A stretch of DNA of 29,290 bases from NCBI RefSeq assembly GCF_000611645.1, contig NW_014013395.1, forward strand, positions 2,757-32,046, in the 5' to 3' direction. Under the pieces are notes generated by a model. The model was not told the origin of the DNA, did no database searches, and worked only from the letters and a program-made list of their open reading frames with translations. Made by a program: the position numbers and the translations under genes. This DNA is from Monoraphidium neglectum. Lineage: Eukaryota > Chlorophyta > Chlorophyceae > Sphaeropleales > Selenastraceae. Positions 20,221 to 29,290 of this stretch are shown here, one piece after another. How positions within the stretch are numbered: position 1 is the first letter of the stretch; each line of letters opens with the position of its first letter.

Positions 20221-20857
20221 CAGGCACTCTCAGCCCCAGGGATGAGCGTGGCCGCGCCTGTCGCGCCCAGCCAGCGCCCCTGGGCATTGGGCGCCCGGAC
20301 TGGTCACGGCTGTCGCGGCGTAGCTGGTGCATGCACGCCACATTGGCTGCCGGCTCAGAGTGAGGCCCGCTGGGGCCGAGCCTGTGCTGCTCTTGCTCGG
20401 CCCAAGCTTGCTGCCTTTGCGCAAAGCTGCCAGTGCTGCTGTGTCCATCCATCTCTAAGCATGTGCGAGGGGCCCTCTGCTACTGGCACCCGTCGGGCAA
20501 GCGGGCACCAGGGCTGCCATAGGTGACCTCGGGATGTGGGAGCTTACAGCGGCCTGGGCCCAGCCTTGGCGGGGCTGGACCGCCTAAGGGTACCACAGAG
20601 CCGATGAGAGAGCCGGCAGCCACACTGCCGGCACGAGCGCAGGGCCAAATACCGGGCAACGCACCCGCCCAGCTGCCAGGCGGGCAGCTGGGCGGAGCCC
20701 AACACTCCGGGGCCCTCAACGCGCGTGACACGCCGCCTCAACACCACGCCGCCTCTGCAAGGCTCCCGAGGAGGCCGCGCCTGGGACATAGAGGCTCAGA
20801 AGCCCACGTGCACGCAGGCCCCGCGGCAGGTAGGGACCGCCCTCAGGGCAACACACC

Positions 20858-22566
20858 ATGCCAGGAAAAGGCGTGGCACGCATGAGGCCGGACACCGCGA
20901 GGAGCGAAAGCCAGCGCCCCGCACACCTGGGAGAGGGGCACATCCATGCCCTGGGAAAAGCCCTTGACCCGCCCCAGCACCTGGCGTATGACGCTGACTC
21001 CCTAGTCTACACTGATGGGAGCGTGCTGAAGGAGACAGGGCAAGGCGCCTCTCGCCACAGGAAGGCTGAAGGCAAAACCATTGCGATGGGCGTGGGCGTC
21101 CACATTCCAGCGCCACTGGGGGTGGGGCAGCAACAAGACATAGCAATTGACCTGCGGGACCCCGCGCAGCCTGAGAACAACACCATCAACAGAGCAGAAC
21201 TGAGCGTCATATGGGCAGCAATCATGGCAGGGCACAGCCGCATTGCCAGTGACAGCTTAGGCTGTATCTACCAGATTCACAAAATGGTACACAGGCCGCA
21301 AGATAGATCTGGACGGTCATCGCCACCTCACACTCATCACAGCAATCAGAGACGCCATCGCGAGACGGCCCCCAGAGGCGCCGCCAGTCGCGCTCCTAAA
21401 AGTGCCTGCCCACGTGGGCATCACCGGCAACGAAAGAGCCGACGCCATCGCTACAGGAGTGGTGAAAGAGACCAAAACAGAGAACCTGGCATCTGCACTA
21501 GGAGAGCCAGGACTCACTGTCCCTCCTAGCAATGACCGCCGCGGCGGCCAGTGGTGGCGGTATACATCTGAATCGGCAGACGAGACAGCTCAGCCACAAG
21601 GGGCAGGCGGCAAGCGCCGCCGTCCCAAAAGGCGGATTATGGCCAATCTGGTTGAAGCGCTGGAGCCCCTGGCCTGCAACATGCACGAGACGCTGGGGGC
21701 CAACCTCAATTCGCTGTACATGCGGCTGGAACGCGAGACTGCACCCAGCCTGCACCCCGCAGCCTGGCACTATCTTCAGAAGTGGGGCACCGTGTTGCCG
21801 CGCGAACTGAGGCTGTGCCTGCGGTGGAGGTGCGGCCAGGTCCCCACCATGCACAACCTGCACAAGTGGGGAAAGTGCAAAAGCACGGCTTGCCGCCTGT
21901 GCGGAGACCCGGACGAGACTGCTGGGCATACCATGCTTTCATGCCCGGCGCTGACCGCGCAGCACACCTCTCGCCACCACCGTGCAGGGAGGATAATCCT
22001 TGCCGCGATAGAGGGTGGCGCGATGGGCGGCTGCATTTAGTGTGCAGACCTGGGGTCAGCAGAAAACTGCAAAGAGGAAAGGGTGATGCACCGCTGCACC
22101 TTCGACAAGTGCTCCATCCTGACACCCGCACAGAAACGGCGCCTGAAAGATGCAGGCACGTACAGCGTTCCCGACATCATTCTGCACGTACCGGCAGCAG
22201 GCAGAGGATCGACGGAACACATCCATATTGTGGAAATCAAGTACTGCAGGGACACAAACCAAGACCCAACAATTGCAGCGGCCACCGCACAGCACGCCGC
22301 ACTCATTGCAGAACTGCAGAGGGCGCGGCGGCAGGTCCACCTCCATGTGACTACACTGGGTGTGGGGGGCACAATCTACGCAGGCATGATCACGACAGCG
22401 GCTGACCTATCTAGGGATACCCAAAGAGGAACACAAGGCTTTGTTCAAGCACCTCAGCCTGCACGCGGTGGAGAGCATGACAGCTGTCTGGGGCCGCCGA
22501 AAGCAATTGCTGCATGCAAACAACTGCCCGCCGTCACGGCCACGTCGGGGGCGCGGCGTCACGTGA
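20858..22566 (+). pseudogene. Decayed retrotransposon ORF: RNase H, CCHC knuckle, restriction-like endonuclease
   Basis: RNase H shows the catalytic set D (YTDGS, codon 21014), E (NRAEL, 21197), D (ASDS, 21251) and, in another frame, H (21411) and D (GNERAD, 21441). The CCHC knuckle C-x2-C-x8-H-x4-C is at 21891-21944. The endonuclease signature is VPD at 22167-22175 and EIK at 22233-22241. Three lesions are visible: a frameshift near 21300 (frame 2 to 3), an in-frame TAG at 22038-22040 between knuckle and endonuclease, and a frameshift near 22400-22405 (frame 3 to 1). The last frame then ends at TGA 22564-22566. It cannot make one protein. Domain names rest on motif recognition; the order is read directly. 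Confidence 0.82.
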
Positions 22567-22720
22567 ACGTGCCCTTCGGTCTTCACGGTGGGGGATGTGG
22601 CTCACCACACACACCCCTCTCCTTAACCCGACGCGGCGCCGCTTACAGCGTGGCTTTTAGCCGCGTGAGGCGTAGTCTCTCTCTCCCTCTCTCTCTCGCT
22701 CTCTCTCAATTTGACTGTTG
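22567..22720 (+). other. Likely 3' UTR of the retrotransposon
   Basis: The sequence after the last stop includes a GC-rich inverted segment near 22630-22672 and ends in a CT tract (22676-22707). Whether the CT tract is the element's own tail or the host is unclear. Confidence 0.4.
22676..22707. repeat. (CT)n tract, imperfect
   Basis: 32 bases of CT dinucleotides with two interruptions, close to the 3' end of the retrotransposon. Confidence 0.9.
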
Positions 22721-24799
22721 TTAGCTCTCACAAGTCACCAACTCTAAGGTGGCGTTGCATACATACAAAGCTGCGACATCTCACCAGCCACTTGCCCTTT
22801 TTTATCGCATTGTGTGCATGTGGGGTGGCATGATGACTTGCGTAACTTCAATCAGATGCAGAGCAACGGGTGTGGTCAAGGGGTTTTTGGGATTCGTCCC
22901 AGCGCTCATGCATGAGGAATGGACGGAGTTGCGGCCAAGAAGCTGATATACTTGTACCAAACAAAAAAAAAAAGAAAAATACATTCTGCTCTTCAGGGAT
23001 GTTTGCATCCATTTTGGCCGTTTTCTGGAAGAACAATAATGTGAGACGCCTGCAAATTTGGATGCAATCTCTGCATGGCAGCGCAGCAGCATGCTATCAA
23101 CGACTAAGAATGACAGCTCACATACCTTCGCTGCTGCCTCGGGTATGATTTGATATTCAAGTGCACCAGCAGGCAGGCGCCTCTTTTCAAGTGATGCAGC
23201 CGCCTTTTTTCATGCATGGAGCAGCATCAATTCCATTGGTCCAAAAAAGGGTGCACATTGGTGCAACCATGCCACTTGCATCAGCACCATTCCCTTTGCA
23301 GGCCACTGCGACTTGTAATGCAATAGCACGCACGTTGGTGTATCCGATGCTGTGTGCCGCACACACCTACTACAAAACAAAGAACGTGCAAACAGGCTGG
23401 TGACCCGCCCTGCATATATCAGGACCCTGCCCTGCACAACATGAAGGTCTGCTTGCTGTGTGTTTGCAGACAACGTGAACTCGAATCAAACGGCTGGTCA
23501 TCATCAAGCCCTACCCACTAAAAGTTGGGCACAGCACAGAATACCCATTTTTACCCGGGTCGCTGAAACCCACCTGGCTGAGGAGCGGCTGACTTTGCTA
23601 CATGCAAATTACAGCAAGGTCTGCCTGCAGACACGTCTTTACCAGATAGACACTTTCTGCAGAGCTGCACTCGGCGCCCTGGCAAACATTTAATACAGTC
23701 TTGACAAGCACAGGAGTTCATTGCAAAATGGGATTCCGGTTCCCTGCCGCCCCACAACACATATTCTCACAAGTAAAGTGTAACATGTAAAATTGGCGAC
23801 TCCCTAGAGCAGTACGTGGAGCTAAATTTGGCGATCGCAGGGGCAGTGCGTGCGTGCAGCGCAGTACTGCAAGCTCGCCGGCCGGCGTCGCCGGCTACAC
23901 CACGCTCGACAGCAGACTTTGAGTGTGTGTGGACACATTGTAGAATTACTTGGATTTTCAGGACCACGATACAGTTCCCCACCTAGCGCTAGCCACGCAC
24001 ACATGCAGTGCGGCTAGGTACTGTAGCCCGTCACCCATCCAGGCAGTGCGTTACGCCGTGGACACCCGCAGAGCTATGAAGCACCCAGCCGGCAGCACTG
24101 TAAAACAAGGGCTTACGAAAATTCCATGGCATACCCTGCTCGGCAGCACTGCGGAGAAGTAGTTGCGCAAACAGGGTGCGTGATTAGTCACGCGGACCCG
24201 CCCGCGGCACTGCCCGCGCAGTCACGATGCACGCGCCAGCCCCTGCTTGTCTGCAACGCAGCCTGCCACGATGTGTCGGATCTAGTTAAGGAGGCGTTCA
24301 GCGCTACAGGATCATGGTGCGCTGGCCTGATCCAGCGCGTTACTGACGCACCAATTTAGCGGAGCCCGCGGGCTTCAACGCGCTTCAATATTTCGGATCA
24401 TCATGCCTGAAGATGTCGACCAAGTGAGTCGTGGCTGTTGCTGCGTCGCGCACCGGCGCGCACCCGTCTTGCCTACAGTTCAACAGTGCACCGACCGTTG
24501 CTATTCGATGCAGTTGCATCATTGCATGCCCAGTCACTGCGCTTGCGTGCCGCATGTGCCTGAAAAGCCATGCAAGCCAGAGAAGACAGGCTCGCATTAC
24601 GGCATCGTGCTCGTGTTGCTACGACGCCTCGTCAACCCCCTGGTCCAGAAAGGCTGGGGTCTCAACAGCCGCCCATGTGCACCCCTGCCGCGGCTGCGGA
24701 CCTCCTCATGACCAACCGCAACCGCTAGCACACGCACACGCTTGCTGCGACACGCGTCCAAACCGCCACCCCGTCCAACCCCCACGCCGCCGCCCCCAG
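22721..24799. other. Intergenic spacer
   Basis: No gene is supported here. It holds an A-rich run at about 22959-22980, a perfect 7-bp hairpin at 24319-24338 with nearby palindrome GCCCGCGGGC, and repeated GGCAGCACTG near 24090 and 24142. Upstream exons of the next gene may hide in the last few hundred bases, but none has clear splice and frame support. Confidence 0.55.
24319..24338. other. Perfect short hairpin
   Basis: GCGCTGG and CCAGCGC flank the 6-base loop CCTGAT. The outer bases GGTGC and GCACC extend the symmetry with a bulge. No T-run follows. Confidence 0.6.
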
Positions 24800-27700
24800 C
24801 TTTTGGGCCTGCTTCACGTGTCGCGGCCCGAGGCCGCGCGCCTGCTGCAGGCCGGCGCCTGGCTGTGCCAGCTCGGGGAGCGCCCCGCGCCCGACGCCTG
24901 CATCGCCGGCGCCGTCATCGCGATGCGCGGCGCGGGCGGCGGGCTTGCGCTCGCCCAGGTGCTCGGCGCGCAGGCGGCGCTGGACGCGGCAGGTGCGGTG
25001 GGTTCTGCTCAATCTTCCCGCACAGGCATGATCTCCTGCCCCTAGGGGAGGCCTCCACTCCCCCGCAGAGTGCAAAGGCTTGGCTGCATGCATATGCCGC
25101 CAGGGCCGGGGTGCATGCCCAACTGGAAATGGTGCCGCTGCCTCTCTATGAGAGCGATGTTTGCTTCCATCCGTGACGGCAGAAGGCGGCGCTTTTCTTA
25201 TGCAAATTCGCCCACCTCGCAACCCAGCGCCCCGCAAGCGCCCGAACGCCCACCTGCCACGCCGCCGGCGGGGCCACAGGCATTGTCAACCTTGCGCGCA
25301 GCCACCTGCTCCTGAAGCACGGCGGCGAGGCCGTCCCCCTGGAGGCCCTCTCAGACGAGCTGCCCGATGGCTCGGAAGAGTGGGCGCGCGCCTGGCGGGC
25401 GCTGCAGGCGCGGCAGGCGGCCGAGGGCGGCGGCGCGCCGCTGCTGCAGCCTGGGGAGGTGAGGCTTGTGGCGCCGGCTACCGCGAGTCTTGCGGCACGC
25501 CGAGCGGTACTTAAATTAGACGGAGGGAGAGGGGCGGAGTGGGGGGCGCCGAATCCAGAGTGAGCGGCTGGCTGCCTACAATCAGTCGGGAAACGGTGTC
25601 AAGGGGTTGTGTCAAGTGGTGGTAATTCTCACGCGGGGTCCGAACACGGCGGGCAGACGTGCCCGTCGCCCCGGCCCCGCGGGGCGGCAGGCACCCCGCC
25701 AACATTGCAGTGCCGCCAAGCTTCAAATTTGACAGCATGTGCCGATTGGTGACAGGCGGCGGCCGGAGACACACATTGCCTCCTGCTGACCGATTCTGCG
25801 AGAGCGTTGTGGACAAGGGGGCTCCTTGCGCTCTGCCCGCTCGCGCCCACCATTGCAGGTTGCAGATATGGCGCAGAGCAATGCCCAGATCTTGGTGGGA
25901 TCTGATCAACTGGGATCTGGGTCTAGCTACGCCCTTTTGGAGCGCCTGTCCTCGCTGTCTCAGGGGAAGCCGCTGCACCAGCTGCGCCCGCTCGCCGCCG
26001 CGCGCCTGCGCGCGGCGCCGCCGGCGCCGCACGCCGCGGCGGCCGCGGAGGCTTGCTTGTCGCGGCTGCCGGCGGCGCTGAGGGCCGAGGCGGATCAGCT
26101 GTTGGGGCAGCTGCGAGGGCGGCTATCTATAGACTTTTCAGCAGAGCAGCGGGCCGCGATGCTGCGGGTTGCTGGCGGGCTGCAGCTGGTGCAGCAGGTG
26201 CAGCAGGAGAAGCAGGTGCCGCAGCCGGTGCCGCAGCAGGTGCCGCAGCCGGTGCCACAGCCGGTGCCGCAGCCGGCGCAGCAGCCAGCGCAGCAGCCGG
26301 CGCAGCAGCCGGCGCAGCAGCCGGCGCAGCAGCCGGCGCAGCAGCCGGCGCAGCAGCCGGCGCAGCAGCCGGCGCAGCAGCCGGCGCAGCAGCCGGCGCA
26401 GCAGCCGGTGCAGCAGCCTGCGCAGCAGCCAACCCAGCAGCCAACCCACCAGCAATCGCAGCAGCCAGTTATCAAGCCAGTGCAGCAGGCGGTGCAGCAG
26501 GCGGTGCAGCAACCACCGTCCGAGTCAATCGAACAGCCAGCCCAGCATTCATCCCGCCGGCCAGCCCAGCAGCCACTACCACAACAGTTAGCACAAGATT
26601 TGGTTCTGCAGCCATCGCTGCGGCTGGTAGCACAGCCAGAGCAGCAGCAACAGCAGCAACTGCAGCAACAGCAGCAACAGCAGCAACTGCAGCAACTGCA
26701 GCAACAGCAGCAACCGCAACAACAGCAACAACAGCAGCAACAGCTGCAGGAGAAGGTGCACAGCCCTACAAATGGGCCGCCAGTGCAGCTGCAACAGCCA
26801 CAGCAGCGGGACGCGCGGCAGCGGCCCAGCCTGTCAACCAGCTCGCCTGCGGTCGCGCCGCCTATCAGCGCCGCCGGCGCCTCTGAATGTGCAAGCAGCG
26901 GTGGGGCACGCCTGTGCTCCAGTGAGGGCCGCCGGGCCTCGCCCCGCTGCCACCGCCGCCGGCCGCGCTCTGCCTCCCGGGACAACCGGTCGCCGCCCTC
27001 GCCAGCGCAGAGGCGCCAGCGCCGCAGCCCCGGCGGCAGCCGCAGCCACAGCCGCAGCCCTGGGCGCGCCCACCATCGCGGCAGCAGCCGCGGCCGCGCG
27101 TGCCGTTGCACCACCAGCCCCAGCCGCAACCGTGACCGCAGCGGCAGCCCAAGCCTTGCCCGGCGCCGCGGCGGCAGCAGCCCCAGCCGTCGCGAGCAGC
27201 CTAGCCCACGCCCGGATTGCGGAGTGCCTCAGCGGCACGGCCGCAGCAGCCGCAGCCGCAGCCGCAGCCGCGGCCTAGCCAGCAGCCCTGCGGGGCGCCG
27301 CCAGCGCCGCCGCTCCCGCAGCCGCAGCTGCGGCCGCAGGCGCGCGCGCGGCGGCAGCCCCTTGCCGGTGCGTGCCGCCGAGGCGGCTGTTTCCAAGGGC
27401 GGCTCCGCCCCTGCCTCCGGCGCCGCCACCGCTGCTGCCGCCGCCGCCGTCCCGCCGCCCATCAGCCACGGCGCCCTGCCCAGCCTGCATTGGCTCTGGT
27501 GCCTGACACAGCAGGACCTGGTCCCGGATCTGCTGAGTCAGCGCGAGTCGGAAGAGATCCAGGCAGTCGCCCTAGTCCACGTGTTCATGGGGGTCGCGCG
27601 GCTGCTCAACCCGCGGCTGCGGGACGCGTCTTGGGGCCCCGGCTCTCCCAAGTGGCGCGAGAGGCAGGTGCTGGTCCCCCTCTCGTGCCTCGCGCTCCCG

Positions 27701-28884
27701 CCGGCGCTGGGGGGTGCCGGTCGGGGCATTCGGGCGGCGCTGGCGCGGCCGGGCGGGCCGCTGGAGGTTTATAAGCCACAGCGGCAGCAGCAGAAGCAGC
27801 AGCAGCAGCAGGAGCAGGAGCAGGAGCAGGAGCAGGTCCGGCTGCGGCGCGGGTTCATGGAGCTCATCAGCCGCCACGAGCTGCTGGCGCGGCTCTCTGC
27901 GGGCCTCGCGGCGCGCGTGCCGGACGGCGTGCGGCCGGCGCCCGCCTCCTGCATCAGTGGCGCCCTCGAGGGTTGCCCGGCTGCCCTCCTCTACTCAAAG
28001 GCGCGCACGCGGGGGCCTAGTCTTTAGGAATAGACGTTGCCCGGCTCTGAGGAAAGCGCGAGCACAGCAGCAAGCTTCCTGCAGCGCCGCTCGGGCACTC
28101 GCTTTGCGCTGTCATCACCTCAAGCCGCCGCCTCTGTGGCCCTATTGCGTGCAGGCGCCTCGCTGTCGCCCCCATCACCTGACAAACAGTGGCATTTCTG
28201 CCCCCGCCCGCCCACCGGCCCCTTCCTCCCTCCCCATCTCCAGCTGTACGAAAGCCCTCTGGCTTTCACGCTCGCAAACCTCTCCGACTTCCTCGTGATC
28301 CTGCAAAGCTCCTCGAACCCCTCCGACTGGGCCGTCCTGCGGCGCCCCCAGATGCCCATCGGCGCCCGGCCCGCCACGGGCGCGGACGCGGGCGTCGACG
28401 GGCGTGCGCTTCGTTCGACCGCGGACGACGCCGATGCTGGCAGCGCCCCCGCGGCGGGCGCGGGCGCGCCGTCGATCCCAGACGGATACCAGGAGTTGCG
28501 TGCAGGGCCCGCCGCGCCGATCGAGCGCGCCGACGTGGGGCCCCCTGCCGCGGATTCTGCATCCGCCGCCACCGCCGAGGCGAGGACGACTGGGACGGCG
28601 GCGCCGGGGCGCGCAGGGGCCGCGGGCGCGCCCAGCGGCGGCGGCGGCGGCGGCGGGAAGACGGGTCTGGTCATCACTGTCAGCGGCGGGGGTGACGGGG
28701 GCAAGGGCGCGGCGTCGACGCGGCACGGCGCTGCAGCGCGGCGCGACAGCCGCAGGGTGACGGCGCCGGGCGCGGGCGCAGGGGTGGGCGTGGGCACCTC
28801 TGAGGCTGCGTCCAGTGATCAGCAGCCTGTGACGCCGTGCCCGCTGCAAGAGCCACAGAAGCCTCAGGAGCGGCAGTGGCACGA

Positions 28885-28926
<42 letters not shown>

Positions 28927-28946
28927 GCACGAGGAGCAGCAGCGGC

Positions 28947-28995
<49 letters not shown>

Positions 28996-29224
28996 GCGGC
29001 AGGGTGATCGGCGGGCCTCGCCGTCGGCCGCAGAGGCGGCTGCGGAAGCGGCGGCGGCGGCGGCGGAGGCAGAGGCCGAGGCTGGGGTGGACGTCGCGCG
29101 CGCGGCGTGGCTGGACCGAATGGGGCCGCCCTTGGGCTCTTGCCCAGAGGATTGCAGGGAGCTGCTCCCGGCGGTGCTTGTGCTCGCGTTCAAGCTCGCC
29201 CACAACGCGGCGCTGCGCGCCAAG

Positions 29225-29260
<36 letters not shown>

Positions 29261-29290
29261 AGGGGGCTGCCTCTACGGGCTGACCCCCGG
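24800..29290 (+). CDS. Large Gln/Pro-rich protein with RS-type domain, internal part
   Basis: Exons 24800-24992, 25280-25458, 25859 to about 27916, and 28244-29290 (open to the edge) join in consistent phase (0/1, 1/0, 0/0, 0). The first two encode helical sequence (EAARLLQAGAWLCQLGE; IVNLARSHLLLKHGGEAV). The third has a helical start (YALLERLSSLSQGKPLHQL), Pro-Ala-Gln-Gln repeats, polyGln, an Arg/Ser region (SRSRSRSR-type), a folded-looking segment (LPSLHWLWCLTQQDLVPDLL) and a Gln/Glu run. The fourth has LYESPLAFTLANLSDFLVIL, Gly/Ala-rich linkers, polyGln and the helix LLPAVLVLAFKLAHNAALRA. The RS region suggests a nuclear RNA-processing or transcription role; this is inference. I recognise no family. 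The start exon lies upstream and is unresolved. If the third exon does not splice, it stops at TAG 28025-28027 and the fourth belongs to another gene. Confidence 0.65.
26190..26520 (+). repeat. 12-bp coding repeat (Pro-Ala-Gln-Gln / Pro-Val-Pro-Gln)
   Basis: About 15 near-perfect copies of CAGCAGCCGGCG at 26270-26410, flanked by diverged copies, encode PAQQ in the used frame. All six frames stay open through this stretch, which explains the Ala-, Arg-, Cys- and Leu-rich shadow frames. Confidence 0.9.
26637..26752 (+). repeat. CAG/CAA repeat encoding polyGln
   Basis: Interrupted CAG/CAA codons with occasional Leu and Pro encode a Gln-rich stretch of about 38 residues. The CAA interruptions should reduce slippage compared with pure CAG. 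Confidence 0.9.
26930..27360 (+). other. Arg/Ser-rich (RS-like) coding segment
   Basis: The reading frame gives RRSPGGSRSHSRSPGR, SSRSRSRSRG and RRRSRSRSCGRR within about 140 residues. RS repeats are typical of SR-type splicing factors and their partners, where Ser phosphorylation controls nuclear speckle location. No RNA-recognition motif is visible in the window. Confidence 0.75.
28887..28993 (+). repeat. CAG repeats encoding polyGln (two blocks)
   Basis: Two nearly pure CAG blocks (about 12 and 15 units) are separated by CGGCACGAGGAG-type codons in the last exon. The minus strand reads as polyCys or polyLeu and is a shadow. Confidence 0.95.
29228..29262 (+). repeat. GGC repeat encoding polyGly
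   Basis: A run of about 11 GGC codons near the right edge, in frame with exon 28244-29290. Confidence 0.9.

Larger units (their letters stand above)
20460..22720 (+). mobile_element. 5'-truncated non-LTR retrotransposon, Dualen/RandI-like
   Basis: The element tail encodes RNase H, then a CCHC knuckle, then a PD-(D/E)XK-type endonuclease. I know this combination from the Dualen/RandI elements of green algae. No reverse transcriptase core (F/Y-x-D-D) is visible upstream, so the copy is 5' truncated, as LINE insertions often are. Sequence at about 20500-20580 (frame +2, GDLGMWELTAAWAQ) could be the last part of the reverse-transcriptase thumb, but this is weak. The 3' end is placed loosely near the CT-rich tract. 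Boundaries and target-site duplications were not found. Confidence 0.75.

Noticed and set aside
22150..22350. Separate small host gene for the PD-(D/E)XK segment
   Set aside because: It lies in the same frame as the CCHC segment apart from one TAG, and the combination is typical of a retrotransposon C-terminus.
26190..26520. Regular short repeats that might suggest a CRISPR array
   Set aside because: There are no unique spacers; the units are contiguous 12-mers in a coding frame of a eukaryotic gene.
26095..27129. 344-codon Cys-rich minus-strand open frame
   Set aside because: It is the antisense of the Pro-Ala-Gln-Gln and polyGln repeats; no splice or start support, and its composition is purely repeat-derived.
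28175..29203. 342-codon minus-strand open frame rich in Leu and Arg
   Set aside because: It is antisense to the CAG, GCG and GGC tracts of exon 28244-29290, whose plus frame is open throughout and has non-repeat helices.

Overview
The window looks like nuclear DNA of a green alga (Chlorophyta). The reasons are high GC, many 100-500 bp spliceosomal introns with GTG(A/C)G donors and CAG acceptors, dinucleotide microsatellites inside introns, Gln/Ala/Gly homopolymer coding tracts, a plant-type PATROL1 gene and the tail of a green-algal-type non-LTR retrotransposon. The genus cannot be named from the sequence. All exon models are by eye, from reading-frame phase and splice consensus.

Left part (1-4638, minus strand): the first about 12 exons of a PATROL1-like MUN/DUF810 protein. 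It starts with ATG at 4638 and runs off the left edge. Successive exon phases agree except at one 17-nt gap near the N-terminus.

4639-7576 is a 2.9 kb divergent spacer with a perfect 13-bp stem-loop and a 19-bp tandem duplication, but no gene I can support.

Centre (7577-18252, plus strand): a gene of about 22 exons for a secreted protein of about 1195 residues. It has a signal peptide, one EGF-like exon, a series of about 75-residue Cys-containing beta-type modules (one exon each, several preceded by a tiny linker exon), three tandem EGF-like exons, an Arg-rich stalk and Ig-like C-terminal domains. Nearly all repeat exons are symmetric phase 1-1, so the gene appears to have grown by exon duplication. 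I do not recognise the module family; this is the most unusual locus here.

18253-22720: a spacer, then a partial DNA-level copy of two PATROL1 exons with their introns (19655-20220), then a 5'-truncated, decayed non-LTR retrotransposon (about 20460-22720) with RNase H, a CCHC knuckle and a PD-(D/E)XK endonuclease, broken by two frameshifts and one stop.

22721-24799 is a spacer with no supported gene. 24800-29290 (plus strand) is the internal part of a gene for a large low-complexity protein with Gln/Pro repeats, an RS-type domain, polyGln and polyAla. Its start is not resolved and it continues past the right edge.
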